Shown: positions 27,528 to 35,026 of the stretch, piece by piece
Numbering within the stretch: position 1 is the first letter of the stretch
How the letters are laid out: every line of letters begins with the position of its first letter
Assembly (NCBI GenBank): GCA_905234815.1
Contig: CAJOIX010000016.1
Location: forward strand, 45,503-102,847
Length of the DNA: 57,345 bases
From: an uncultured Prevotella sp.
GTDB taxonomy: Bacteria > Bacteroidota > Bacteroidia > Bacteroidales > Bacteroidaceae
Reading direction: 5' to 3'
The notes under the pieces: generated by a model
Databases searched by the model: none
Seen by the model: the letters and a program-made list of their open reading frames with translations, nothing else
Told to the model about the DNA's origin: nothing
Position numbers and translations under genes: made by a program

Positions 27528-28837
27528 TGAAACACAATCATATAGATTTCATCACGTTAGGGTGCTCCAAGAATTTGGTTGACTCTGAGGTGCTCATGCG
27601 GCAGCTTGAGGCCAATGGTTATACGTGCTCACACGATGCCGATCAGCTGACTGGTGACATAGCAGTAGTGAACACCTGCGGATTCATTGGCGATGCCAAG
27701 CAGGAAAGTATCAACACCATTCTAGAACTGGTGCAGGCTAAAGAAGAGGGACGCATCAGCAAGCTCTATGTGATGGGTTGTCTCTCGCAGCGCTATCAGC
27801 AGGAGCTGAAACAGGAAATACCTCAGGTAGATAAATATTACGGAAAATTCGATTTCCAGCATCTGATAACTGACTTGGGACATAGCCCGAAGCAGCTCAC
27901 CCCTAACAGGAAAATCACTACGCCGCGCCACTATGCCTACGTAAAAATTGCGGAAGGGTGTGACCGCCGCTGCGCTTATTGTGCCATACCGCTCATCACG
28001 GGACATCACGTGAGCCGCCCGATGGACGATATTCTCGACGAGGTGAAATCGCTCGTGGACATGGGCGTGAAGGAATTTCAAGTCATCGAACAGGAATTGA
28101 CCTATTATGGCGTGGACCTATATGGAAAGCGCTGTATAGCCGAACTTGTGGATAAGATGGCACAAATAGAGGGCATTCGGTGGATAAGACTTCATTACGC
28201 CTATCCCAATGGTTTCCCATACGAACTCTTAGACGTGATGAAACGCCACAAGAATGTTTGCAACTATCTCGACATAGCGCTGCAACACATTGCCGACCCA
28301 GTGCTCACGCGGATGCATCGGAATATCACCAAGCACGAAACGCTGGAGTTTATTCAGCGCATCAGGCAAGAGATTCCCGATATCTGCCTGCGCACTACGC
28401 TGATGGTTGGCTTCCCCGGTGAGACCGAGGCCGATTTTGATGAACTCTTACAATTCGTGCGTGAAGTGCGATTTGAGCGTATGGGAGCATTTGCTTATTC
28501 GGAAGAAGAAGGCACTTACTCGCAACTACACTACAAAGATGATATTCCAGAAGCGGAAAAACAACGCCGACTGGATCTGCTAATGGCCACCCAGCAGCGC
28601 ATCAGCGCGGAAATGATGGAGAAAAAAATTGGATCAACCATGAAAGTTATCATCGATCGGCTGGAAGGAGATTACTATATCGCTCGCGGCGAGGACTCTT
28701 CGCCAGAAGTGGACCCGGAAGTATTGATTAAGGCCGATAACCACCTCGACATCGGTGAATTCTATGATGTGACGATTTTCGATGCCACCGAGTTCGATCT
28801 CTACGCACACCTCTCATCTCTTGACTATGAACAATAA
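27527..28837 (+). CDS. rimO: Ribosomal protein S12 methylthiotransferase
   Basis: The 436-residue radical SAM enzyme has the N-terminal auxiliary cluster cysteines C13, C51 and C85 (LGCSKNLVDSE, NTCGFI, MGCLSQR). The SAM cluster CxxxCxxC is at C145, C149 and C152 (EGCDRRCAYC), and a C-terminal TRAM domain starts at about 375. RimO adds a methylthio group to an aspartate of ribosomal protein S12; GCSKNLVDSE and LTYYG favour RimO over MiaB. The gene begins on the ftsY stop codon and its last 11 bp overlap the HU gene. Confidence 0.94.
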   Translation: MKHNHIDFITLGCSKNLVDSEVLMRQLEANGYTCSHDADQLTGDIAVVNTCGFIGDAKQESINTILELVQAKEEGRISKLYVMGCLSQRYQQELKQEIPQVDKYYGKFDFQHLITDLGHSPKQLTPNRKITTPRHYAYVKIAEGCDRRCAYCAIPLITGHHVSRPMDDILDEVKSLVDMGVKEFQVIEQELTYYGVDLYGKRCIAELVDKMAQIEGIRWIRLHYAYPNGFPYELLDVMKRHKNVCNYLDIALQHIADPVLTRMHRNITKHETLEFIQRIRQEIPDICLRTTLMVGFPGETEADFDELLQFVREVRFERMGAFAYSEEEGTYSQLHYKDDIPEAEKQRRLDLLMATQQRISAEMMEKKIGSTMKVIIDRLEGDYYIARGEDSSPEVDPEVLIKADNHLDIGEFYDVTIFDATEFDLYAHLSSLDYEQ

Positions 28838-29123
28838 AGAATTTATAGCCGAACTCTCGAAACGATCGGGCTATACACAGGCACAGACGCAGAAACTCGT
28901 ACATACACTCATTGCAGAGGTAGGACGACAGGCTGAAGAAGGTAATAATATCACTATACCCAACTTCGGCACACTGGAAGTGCACAAGCGCTTGGAGCGC
29001 ATCATGACCACTCCAAACAGTGAACAACGGGTGCTCGTACCGCCCAAACTCGTGTTGCAGTTTAGGCCAAACACCACCATCAAACAACGCTTAAAAACAG
29101 GAGGTGACGGCAATGGCAAATAA
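28827..29123 (+). CDS. HU/IHF family DNA-binding protein
   Basis: This 98-residue protein has the HU fold: an N-terminal helical dimer part (NNKEFIAELSKRSGYTQAQTQKLV), then IPNFGTLEVHKRLERIMTTPNSEQRVLVPPKLVLQFRP, which is the beta-arm region. The typical arm-tip proline and the GxF motif are replaced by related residues (NFGTLEV). Such proteins bend DNA in the nucleoid. I use ATG 28827, inside the last codons of rimO; an in-frame ATG at 28782 would add 15 residues encoded within rimO. It overlaps the second HU-domain gene by 11 bp, so the two are probably made together. Confidence 0.88.
   Translation: MNNKEFIAELSKRSGYTQAQTQKLVHTLIAEVGRQAEEGNNITIPNFGTLEVHKRLERIMTTPNSEQRVLVPPKLVLQFRPNTTIKQRLKTGGDGNGK
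29099..29107 (+). promoter_or_regulatory. Unusually strong Shine-Dalgarno sequence
   Basis: AGGAGGTGA is a complete match to the anti-Shine-Dalgarno tail of 16S rRNA, placed 5 bp before the ATG at 29113 and inside the coding end of the upstream HU gene. Such sequences are rare in Bacteroidota. This one decides the start of the next gene in favour of ATG 29113 over GTG 29104. Confidence 0.7.
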
Positions 29124-30117
29124 ACAACAACGTAACAATGAGAATGGGAGAGTGGATTTTATCTCATTTGCCAGTCTTTTGGCCGAAAACCACGGAATAC
29201 CCAAGCGTGAGGCAACTGCGTTTATACGCGAATTCATCGCCACGTTAAACGATGTGTTGCAGCAGGACAAACAATTGAAAATACGCAATTTGGGCACTTT
29301 CAAGGTGCAAGCCGTTGGCTCTCGCAAGAGCGTTGATGTCAACACTGGTGAGGAAATCCTGCTCGACGGTCGCGAGAAAATCGTGTTCACACCCGATAAA
29401 GCGCTTGCAGAACAAGTGAATAAGCCATTCGCACAATTCCAAACCACCTCGCTGGCCGACAATATTGACTTTGACGATATAGATGCGAAATATGCGCAAG
29501 AAAGTCCGCGCCCCCTTCCTATCACACCCGCAACAAAGGTTTCGCCAGAGAAAGAGGAAGAAATAGTGGTTGAGGAAGACACAGCGGAGGATGACAACGA
29601 TGGCGGGAATTGGCTGAAATGGCTCGTTGCCGTATGTCTTGTGCTGGTGCTCGCAGCAGGCGGTTATGTTTGGTTCGCACAGCCACAGGCAAAGGATTAT
29701 ATTGCTCAAATAGCCGATTTCTTTACTCCGAAAAAGAAAAATGCCTTGGAAGCTGCATCCATTGACACGATAGCCAAAGGAAATCCAGCGCAAACCTCAA
29801 CTTTCAAAGCACAACAAACAGCGGATGAGTCTGCTTCCACTGCTCCAATCAGCAAAGCAAAAGCACAGCAGCCAACATTCGACGAAGAGAGTGTGAACAA
29901 CTATCCCGGAGTGAAACTTGGTGCATGGTACATTCTCGGCATAGCAGATACAGTCGTGGCAATTTCGGGACAAACTTTCCAAGGCATCTCAAAAGCGCAT
30001 CTCGGCCCAGGCATGGAATGTTATGTTGAAGCTGTGAATGGCGGTCGCAAGACCATTCAGCCTGGCGATACGCTCTTCATTCCCAAACTGAAAAACAAAA
30101 AAGCTCTCCGCAAATGA
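29113..30117 (+). CDS. Membrane-anchored HU-domain protein with LysM-like C-terminus
   Basis: The 334-residue protein has an HU/IHF-like domain at about 15-95 (FISFASLLAENHGIPKREA, IRNLGTFKVQ, GREKIVFTPDKAL). An acidic linker spans about 148-162, a single transmembrane helix is at 167-189 (NWLKWLVAVCLVLVLAAGGY), and a flexible Ala/Gln/Ser-rich segment follows. The LysM-like module is at about 270-326 (WYILGIADTVVAISGQTFQGI, then TIQPGDTLFIPKL). There is no signal peptide, so the HU domain should face the cytoplasm and the LysM module the periplasm. HU domains bind DNA and LysM binds peptidoglycan; that this protein does both is inference. It is coupled to the single-domain HU gene and to a 48-residue ORF by short overlaps. 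Confidence 0.8.
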   Translation: MANKQQRNNENGRVDFISFASLLAENHGIPKREATAFIREFIATLNDVLQQDKQLKIRNLGTFKVQAVGSRKSVDVNTGEEILLDGREKIVFTPDKALAEQVNKPFAQFQTTSLADNIDFDDIDAKYAQESPRPLPITPATKVSPEKEEEIVVEEDTAEDDNDGGNWLKWLVAVCLVLVLAAGGYVWFAQPQAKDYIAQIADFFTPKKKNALEAASIDTIAKGNPAQTSTFKAQQTADESASTAPISKAKAQQPTFDEESVNNYPGVKLGAWYILGIADTVVAISGQTFQGISKAHLGPGMECYVEAVNGGRKTIQPGDTLFIPKLKNKKALRK

Positions 30118-30260
30118 TAGATTTCGCCCATTTCCAGCTAGACCCCGAAGTGCGCAAAGAAGAACTCATTCGGCTGATTGAACATGCAATCCGCAATCTA
30201 TCGGCCGCTGAGCTTGAAGCGCTCTACTACGATATGACCGTGAAAGGCTACATGAAATAG
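30114..30260 (+). CDS. Small protein of unknown function (48 residues)
   Basis: An ATG overlaps the stop of the HU-LysM gene as ATGA, and the frame runs to TAG at 30258-30260. The peptide has an acidic, amphipathic helical middle (LDPEVRKEELIRLIEHAIRN) and ends LEALYYDMTVKGYMK. It has no signal peptide or membrane segment. The translational coupling and the terminator 51 bp beyond its stop suggest it is a real last gene of the operon. I do not recognise its family. Confidence 0.65.
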   Translation: MIDFAHFQLDPEVRKEELIRLIEHAIRNLSAAELEALYYDMTVKGYMK

Positions 30261-30303
30261 TTTTGTTTCTCGCTTCCTGTTTTGTTTGCGGACAAAGACA
30301 AAT

Positions 30304-30347
30304 AAAAAAAAGCCATGCTTCTGAAAAACAAGAGCATGGCATTTTTT
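30304..30347. terminator. Bidirectional terminator between the HU operon and lnb
   Basis: An 8-bp stem (GCCATGCT at 30312-30319 with AGCATGGC at 30333-30340) is flanked by an A run (30304-30311) on the left and a T run (30342-30347) on the right. It can stop transcription of the + strand HU operon and of the convergent lnb gene. Confidence 0.85.
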
Positions 30348-30399
30348 GTGCGTCAATATGTAACTGAAAAATAAAAACTTGCAGATTGATTATTTAGAA

Positions 30400-31536
30400 T
30401 TATGACTTAGGTGTATTTGCAGTTTTCCGATTGGAGAGGAAAAAGAATAATCCGTAGCGTACCAGCAGGGCTACCGCAATCAGCATCAGTCCTTCGGCAT
30501 ACACTTGCCATATCCGTCCAATGAGAAATAGAACCAAACAGCTTCCATAAATGAGAAGTAGGAGCGAAGGCTTTTGCCGCTTCATTTGCCTATATACCTT
30601 CCAACCAAACACTGCAATCAGCGGGTTGAAAAGGAGAATCTGTAAATTGAGGCTAACCGTGGGATGCGCGGAGAATACCATGAAAAGCAAACAAAGTCCC
30701 ACGCAGCCAAGAATTATCCAAAGACAAACATCTATACCTACACAGAACTGGCCGCAACGATAATCCCTCACGCTCAATACAATCAGAAGCAAGGCGAGGA
30801 CTCCAAACAAGACTCGCGGAGTAAAGATTGAGGCATTGGCCGATGACAATCCGGAACCATCGATCAACTGCTGTTCCTGATATGTTTGCGCAGCTGCTTG
30901 TGCATAGAGCAATTCGGGTAGGAACACAGGGTTCTGAGGTTTTTCATCGGCTTTTACACCGAGCAGCAGGTCAATGCCGAATTGATACCAAGGGTGATTG
31001 GCCGTATAGTGGTGCAGATGCTGACGAATGGTCTTATCGGTTTGAACATCAGTTGTAGAGAAACGTAGGGGAGTGTTTTGCTCGATAATATCAGCAGCCT
31101 TTGTGGTGCAGTTGGCCGTAAAGATATTATAGCGATATTCACGGTTGGCAGGCAAGCAATTGACAGCTATGGCATCCACCAGCGCTTGTATCTGGAGCGA
31201 GTCTAACTTCAGGTCCTGCTGCCGCACCCAACGACCTTCCTGCCGATACTCTTCGAGGAAAATCTCAGTAGGAATGGCACCCACGATGTATTCGGGCTGC
31301 CCCAAGATGAACCGCAGCATGAAATTAGGCTGGTCAAACGAGAAAAGACCATAGTTCACGCATAGATCCTGTCCAATGGCAGGCTGGTTGATGCGAATGG
31401 CGGTATGACCAAAGAGCGTATAAGCGTCATTGCCTGGTCCGCACGTGATAAGAGAGACCGTTGGCGGTTGGGCGGATGTTAACAAAACTGAAAAGCAGAC
31501 CACCAAGAGTAATAAAATTCTTTTGAAGTGTTTCAT
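30400..31536 (-). CDS. lnb: Lipoprotein N-acyltransferase Lnb-like protein (DUF4105)
   Basis: The 378-residue protein has a signal peptide or first helix (RILLLLVVCFSVLLTSAQ), then a DUF4105/Lnb periplasmic domain (about 25-210; SLITCGPGNDAYTLFGHTAIRI, YRYNIFTANCTTKAAD). Four to five C-terminal transmembrane helices lie between about 235 and 365. The conserved H44 and C143 fit the Cys-His dyad described for Lnb, the enzyme that adds the third acyl chain to lipoproteins in Bacteroides, which lack Lnt. The link to Lnb is from family knowledge and was not checked by alignment. The many lipoproteins in this window would be its substrates. Its -7 element sits only 4 bp before the start codon. Confidence 0.78.
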   Translation of the reverse strand: MKHFKRILLLLVVCFSVLLTSAQPPTVSLITCGPGNDAYTLFGHTAIRINQPAIGQDLCVNYGLFSFDQPNFMLRFILGQPEYIVGAIPTEIFLEEYRQEGRWVRQQDLKLDSLQIQALVDAIAVNCLPANREYRYNIFTANCTTKAADIIEQNTPLRFSTTDVQTDKTIRQHLHHYTANHPWYQFGIDLLLGVKADEKPQNPVFLPELLYAQAAAQTYQEQQLIDGSGLSSANASIFTPRVLFGVLALLLIVLSVRDYRCGQFCVGIDVCLWIILGCVGLCLLFMVFSAHPTVSLNLQILLFNPLIAVFGWKVYRQMKRQKPSLLLLIYGSCLVLFLIGRIWQVYAEGLMLIAVALLVRYGLFFFLSNRKTANTPKS

Positions 31537-31540
31537 AGTG

Positions 31541-31548
31541 CAAAAATA
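31541..31548 (-). promoter_or_regulatory. lnb: -7 promoter element of lnb (leaderless arrangement)
   Basis: On the minus strand this reads TATTTTTG, then CACT, then the ATG of lnb. The transcript would begin at or next to the start codon. Confidence 0.55.
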
Positions 31549-31593
31549 CTTTATATTTTACACTTATCGTTCGCTTGTTTTGAAAAAAAATAA

Positions 31594-31601
31594 TAATTTT
31601 G
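31594..31601 (+). promoter_or_regulatory. -7 promoter element of the outer-membrane protein gene at 31664
   Basis: TAATTTTG matches the -7 consensus, 62 bp before the start codon. TTTTG (31578-31582) lies upstream but at a shorter distance than the usual 19-20 bp. Confidence 0.45.
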
Positions 31602-31663
31602 CACACAATTGAAAGCGCACGCGCGCTATTTAAAAAAGATTACACCGTAATAATTATCACGTA

Positions 31664-32962
31664 ATGAATACGAAAAAGATATTCGCTGCTTTGCTGTTCG
31701 CAGTTGCCGGTATCAACCTCTATGCCCAGAGCGGTACAAATTCTCCTTACAGCCAATATGGTCTGGGCTATCTGTCAGAGCAAACCAGCGGTTTCAACCG
31801 TGGAATGAACGGACTGGCGCTGGGATTCCGCGAACACAATCAGGTAAACTATCTTAACCCTGCCTCTTATTCCGCAATCGACTCTCTGTCCTTCATCTTC
31901 GATGCGGGTATGTCGCTCCAAATGACAAACTTTACCGAAGGCTCAAAAAAAATCAACGCCAATAATGGTGATTTGGATTATCTCGTGGCTGGTTTCCGTG
32001 CCGCCAAGCACGTGGGTGTAAGTTTTGGTATTATTCCTTTGACCAATGTGGGCTATAACTATGAAGTGACAAACCGCGTTCCCGATGGCGGTGCACAGAC
32101 ATACACCAATGCCTATTCTGGCACGGGTGGTCTGCGTCAAGTATATCTCGGTGCAGGTTGGGAACCAATTAGAAATTTCTCGTTGGGTGCGAATATCTCC
32201 TACTTGTGGGGGGACTATGAGCGCTCGCTCATCAATTCTTACAGCGAAACGACTACCAATACCATTGGCAAATACTATTCTGCCGATGTGTCGAGCTATA
32301 AAATTGACCTTGGCGCTCAATACACTTATCATCTGACTGCCAAAGATGCCCTCACGGCTGGTTTGACATTCTCTCTTGGACATAAGTTGGGTGCTGACGC
32401 ACAGTGCAGAGTGATTACAACTAATCCACAAACCACTGTTTCAGACACCATTACCCATACCATCAGCAACGCACTTGAGCTTCCTACTTCCTTTGGATTG
32501 GGCCTCACTTGGGTTAGACAGAACCGGTTGAAGGTGGGACTGGACTATTCGCTTCAACGCTGGGGCAGTCTGAAATTTCCACTCTATACAACGGAAAACA
32601 ATGTAGGTACCTATACCCTCCGCGACAATCAGTTCTCTGATCGCCACAAAATCACACTCGGAGGTGAATTCTGTCCGCAAGAAACAGGTCGCAAATTCTT
32701 CCAACGCATCCATTACCGAGCAGGCGTTTCATATGCTACCCCTTATTTGAAAATCAATGGTATGGATGGTCCGAGCGAGATGAGTGCCAGCCTTGGTTTG
32801 GGAGTACCCATTGTAAATGGCTACAACAATCGCTCCATACTTAATGTAAGTGTGCAATATGCTCGCTTTGCGGCCGATAACTTGATTAAAGAAAACACTT
32901 TCCGAATCAACATCGGGCTCACATTCAACGAGCGTTGGTTTGCAAAATGGAAAGTAGAGTAG
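31664..32962 (+). CDS. Outer-membrane beta-barrel protein (FadL/PorV-like)
   Basis: The 432-residue protein has a signal peptide (IFAALLFAVAGINLYAQ). The mature start SGTNSPYSQYGLGYLSEQTSGFNRGMNGLALGF, rich in Gly, Tyr and Asn, leads into NYLNPASYSAIDSLSFIFDAG. Alternating aromatic/polar strands continue to the C-terminal FRINIGLTFNERWF. That pattern and the NPAS motif are typical of the FadL/OmpP1-like barrels widespread in Bacteroidota. The substrate is unknown; hydrophobic compounds are the usual guess. It precedes lptC by 49 bp, so a role in envelope assembly is possible, but this is inference. Confidence 0.7.
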   Translation: MNTKKIFAALLFAVAGINLYAQSGTNSPYSQYGLGYLSEQTSGFNRGMNGLALGFREHNQVNYLNPASYSAIDSLSFIFDAGMSLQMTNFTEGSKKINANNGDLDYLVAGFRAAKHVGVSFGIIPLTNVGYNYEVTNRVPDGGAQTYTNAYSGTGGLRQVYLGAGWEPIRNFSLGANISYLWGDYERSLINSYSETTTNTIGKYYSADVSSYKIDLGAQYTYHLTAKDALTAGLTFSLGHKLGADAQCRVITTNPQTTVSDTITHTISNALELPTSFGLGLTWVRQNRLKVGLDYSLQRWGSLKFPLYTTENNVGTYTLRDNQFSDRHKITLGGEFCPQETGRKFFQRIHYRAGVSYATPYLKINGMDGPSEMSASLGLGVPIVNGYNNRSILNVSVQYARFAADNLIKENTFRINIGLTFNERWFAKWKVE

Positions 32963-33011
32963 GTGAGAGCTTAAAGTTGAAAGTAAAGGGATTATCAGCA
33001 GCCTTTTTCAA

Positions 33012-33632
33012 ATGCGAAAATATATATTACTTCTTCTTTCGCTCGTAGCAATGGCCTGCACACGACAAACAGGCCATACCGCACCGCCAATCTATCCGAG
33101 AGACTCCGTGGCACTGATGACAAGCTATGGAGTCAATACACTTATTAGCGACTCGGGGGTGATGAAGTATCGTATCGTTGCCGAGGAATGGAAAATAAAC
33201 CAGAACATCAACCCGTCGCGCTGGATATTCGAGAAAGGACTCTTTCTTGAACAATTCGACCAAAAATTTCATATCCAGTCTTACATTCAGTGCGATACGG
33301 CCTACTACTATGACAAACTCCGCCTGTGGGAACTTCGCTCGCGTGTTAAAATTCACACGGCTGACGGACTGAACTTCGACAGCAATGAACTCTTTTGGGA
33401 TGAAGCAAACCACGAACTTTATTCCAACTGCCATTCACATCTCGTAACACCCGAACGCGAACTGGAAGGTGCTTTCTTCCGCAGTAATGAAGATATGACC
33501 AAATACTATATCTCCAACACACGAGGATCGTTCGACAAAGAAGACGTCGATAAGGAAGATACGCTCCATAACGCCGATGAACGAGAAAAAGAACAATTCC
33601 GTTCACCTGCAGTACCGCAGCGGAAACACTAA
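33012..33632 (+). CDS. lptC: LPS export protein LptC (lipoprotein form)
   Basis: The 206-residue protein has a lipoprotein signal MRKYILLLLSLVAMAC with lipidation at C16, then the LptC/OstA-like beta-jellyroll (LISDSGVMKYRIVAEEW, FEKGLFLEQFDQ, DTAYYYDKLRLWELRSRVKIHTADGLNFDSNELFWDE). In Bacteroidota LptC is often a lipoprotein rather than having the single transmembrane helix of E. coli. It receives LPS from LptB2FG and passes it to LptA. The C-terminal 30 residues are charged (SFDKEDVDKEDT). It is followed after 13 bp by the CNNM/CBS gene. Confidence 0.85.
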   Translation: MRKYILLLLSLVAMACTRQTGHTAPPIYPRDSVALMTSYGVNTLISDSGVMKYRIVAEEWKINQNINPSRWIFEKGLFLEQFDQKFHIQSYIQCDTAYYYDKLRLWELRSRVKIHTADGLNFDSNELFWDEANHELYSNCHSHLVTPERELEGAFFRSNEDMTKYYISNTRGSFDKEDVDKEDTLHNADEREKEQFRSPAVPQRKH

Positions 33633-33645
33633 GCAAACTGAAGAA

Positions 33646-34929
33646 ATGGATATTACACCACTCATATTGCAAATATTGTTTTGCTTACTGCTGTCGGGAT
33701 TTTTCTCTGGAATGGAAATAGCGTTCGTATCCAGCAATCGAATGCTGGCAGAGATGGATCGCGAGAAAAACCGATTCACACCCAAACTCCTTGCTTTTTT
33801 CTATAATCATCCCAACGATTTTGTGAGCACGATGCTCGTCGGCAACAATGTTGTACTCGTTGTGTATGGTATATTATTTGCGCGGTTGTTTGACCAGACT
33901 CTTTTTCAGGGACTTCCTGCAGGTTTCACCGTACCAGCCGACACTTTGCTCTCAACCTTGATTGTACTCATCACAGCAGAGTTCTTGCCCAAAATTCTCT
34001 TCAAGGCTAATGCAAATGCTTTGCTTACATTTTTTTCGCCCATAGCCTATTTGTTCTACATCGTGCTGTGGCCTGTCAGCAAATTTGCATCGCTTTTGTC
34101 ACATCTCTTCTTGCGACTGATCGGGACAAAAATGGAGCGCAATGAAATTGATGAAGATTTTTCTCGTGTAGATCTTGACAATCTACTGCAATCCACCATT
34201 GATAACGCTCCCGACAATCAGCAAATCGATGACGAGGTAAAGATCTTCCGCAATGCACTTGATTTTTCAGAAACAAAAGTTCGCGACTGTATGATTCCCC
34301 GAACCGAGATTCAAGCAGTTGATATGCACGACTGTACACTGCAGGAACTGCGAAATAAGTTTGTGGAAAGCGGTCACGGAAAGCTCATTGTCTATGATGA
34401 GAATATAGATCATGTGGTGGGCTACATACATTCATCAGAACTTTTTCGCCTGGCCGATAAGCATGATCAAAGTGTGGATTGGCGCGATAGCATCCAGCAA
34501 ATCCCATTTGTTCCAGAAACCATGGCCGCACAAAAACTCATGCAAACCCTCTTGCAGGAAAAGAAGAGCCTAGCCATCGTGGTCGATGAATTTGGCGGAA
34601 CCAGTGGTTTGGTTTCTCTCGAAGATATTGTTGAAGAGATTTTCGGTGAAATTGAAGACGAACATGATAACACTCGCTACACAGCTCGCATAGTAGGTGA
34701 ACATGAGTATCTCCTTTCTGCACGAATGGAAATTGACAATGTAAATGAAGAATTTGGCATCAATCTCCCCGAGAGCGACGAATACAAGACTATTGGCGGA
34801 CTCATCTTATATCATTATGGTGGATTCCCAAAACTGAATGAAGTAGTAAAAATAGATAAGTTTGACTTCAAAATCATGAAAAACTCTTTGACAAAAATCG
34901 AGCTCGTCCGTCTGAAAGTGAACGAATGA
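33646..34929 (+). CDS. CNNM/CBS-domain membrane protein (CorC/hemolysin family; GldE-like)
   Basis: From ATG 33646 the protein has 427 residues. A DUF21/CNNM domain has three to four helices (LILQILFCLLLSGFFSGMEIAFVSSNRML, VSTMLVGNNVVLVVYGIL, LLSTLIVLITAEFLPKILF, FSPIAYLFYIVLWPVSKF). Two CBS domains follow (about 215-345; VRDCMIPRTEIQAVDM, LAIVVDEFGGTSGLVSLEDIVEEIFGEI), then a CorC/HlyC domain (about 355-427). Members transport or regulate Mg2+/Co2+ or act in gliding motility (GldE). The lptC-CNNM-ppiD order is found in other Bacteroidales as I recall. An in-frame codon at 33577 would overlap lptC by 56 bp and add a polar stretch without family similarity. Confidence 0.87.
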   Translation: MDITPLILQILFCLLLSGFFSGMEIAFVSSNRMLAEMDREKNRFTPKLLAFFYNHPNDFVSTMLVGNNVVLVVYGILFARLFDQTLFQGLPAGFTVPADTLLSTLIVLITAEFLPKILFKANANALLTFFSPIAYLFYIVLWPVSKFASLLSHLFLRLIGTKMERNEIDEDFSRVDLDNLLQSTIDNAPDNQQIDDEVKIFRNALDFSETKVRDCMIPRTEIQAVDMHDCTLQELRNKFVESGHGKLIVYDENIDHVVGYIHSSELFRLADKHDQSVDWRDSIQQIPFVPETMAAQKLMQTLLQEKKSLAIVVDEFGGTSGLVSLEDIVEEIFGEIEDEHDNTRYTARIVGEHEYLLSARMEIDNVNEEFGINLPESDEYKTIGGLILYHYGGFPKLNEVVKIDKFDFKIMKNSLTKIELVRLKVNE

Positions 34930-34972
34930 AAAGATTTTTCGCGAGAAATTACGTACTTATAAATCATTTTAC

Positions 34973-34980
34973 TATCTTTG
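34973..34980 (+). promoter_or_regulatory. ppiD: -7 promoter element of ppiD
   Basis: TATCTTTG is a perfect -7 match, 46 bp before the ppiD start codon. The A/T-rich leader lacks a Shine-Dalgarno sequence. Confidence 0.6.
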
Positions 34981-35026
34981 CAAGCCTATAAAAACGCAAT
35001 ATAAACACTTAAATAATCAATAAACA

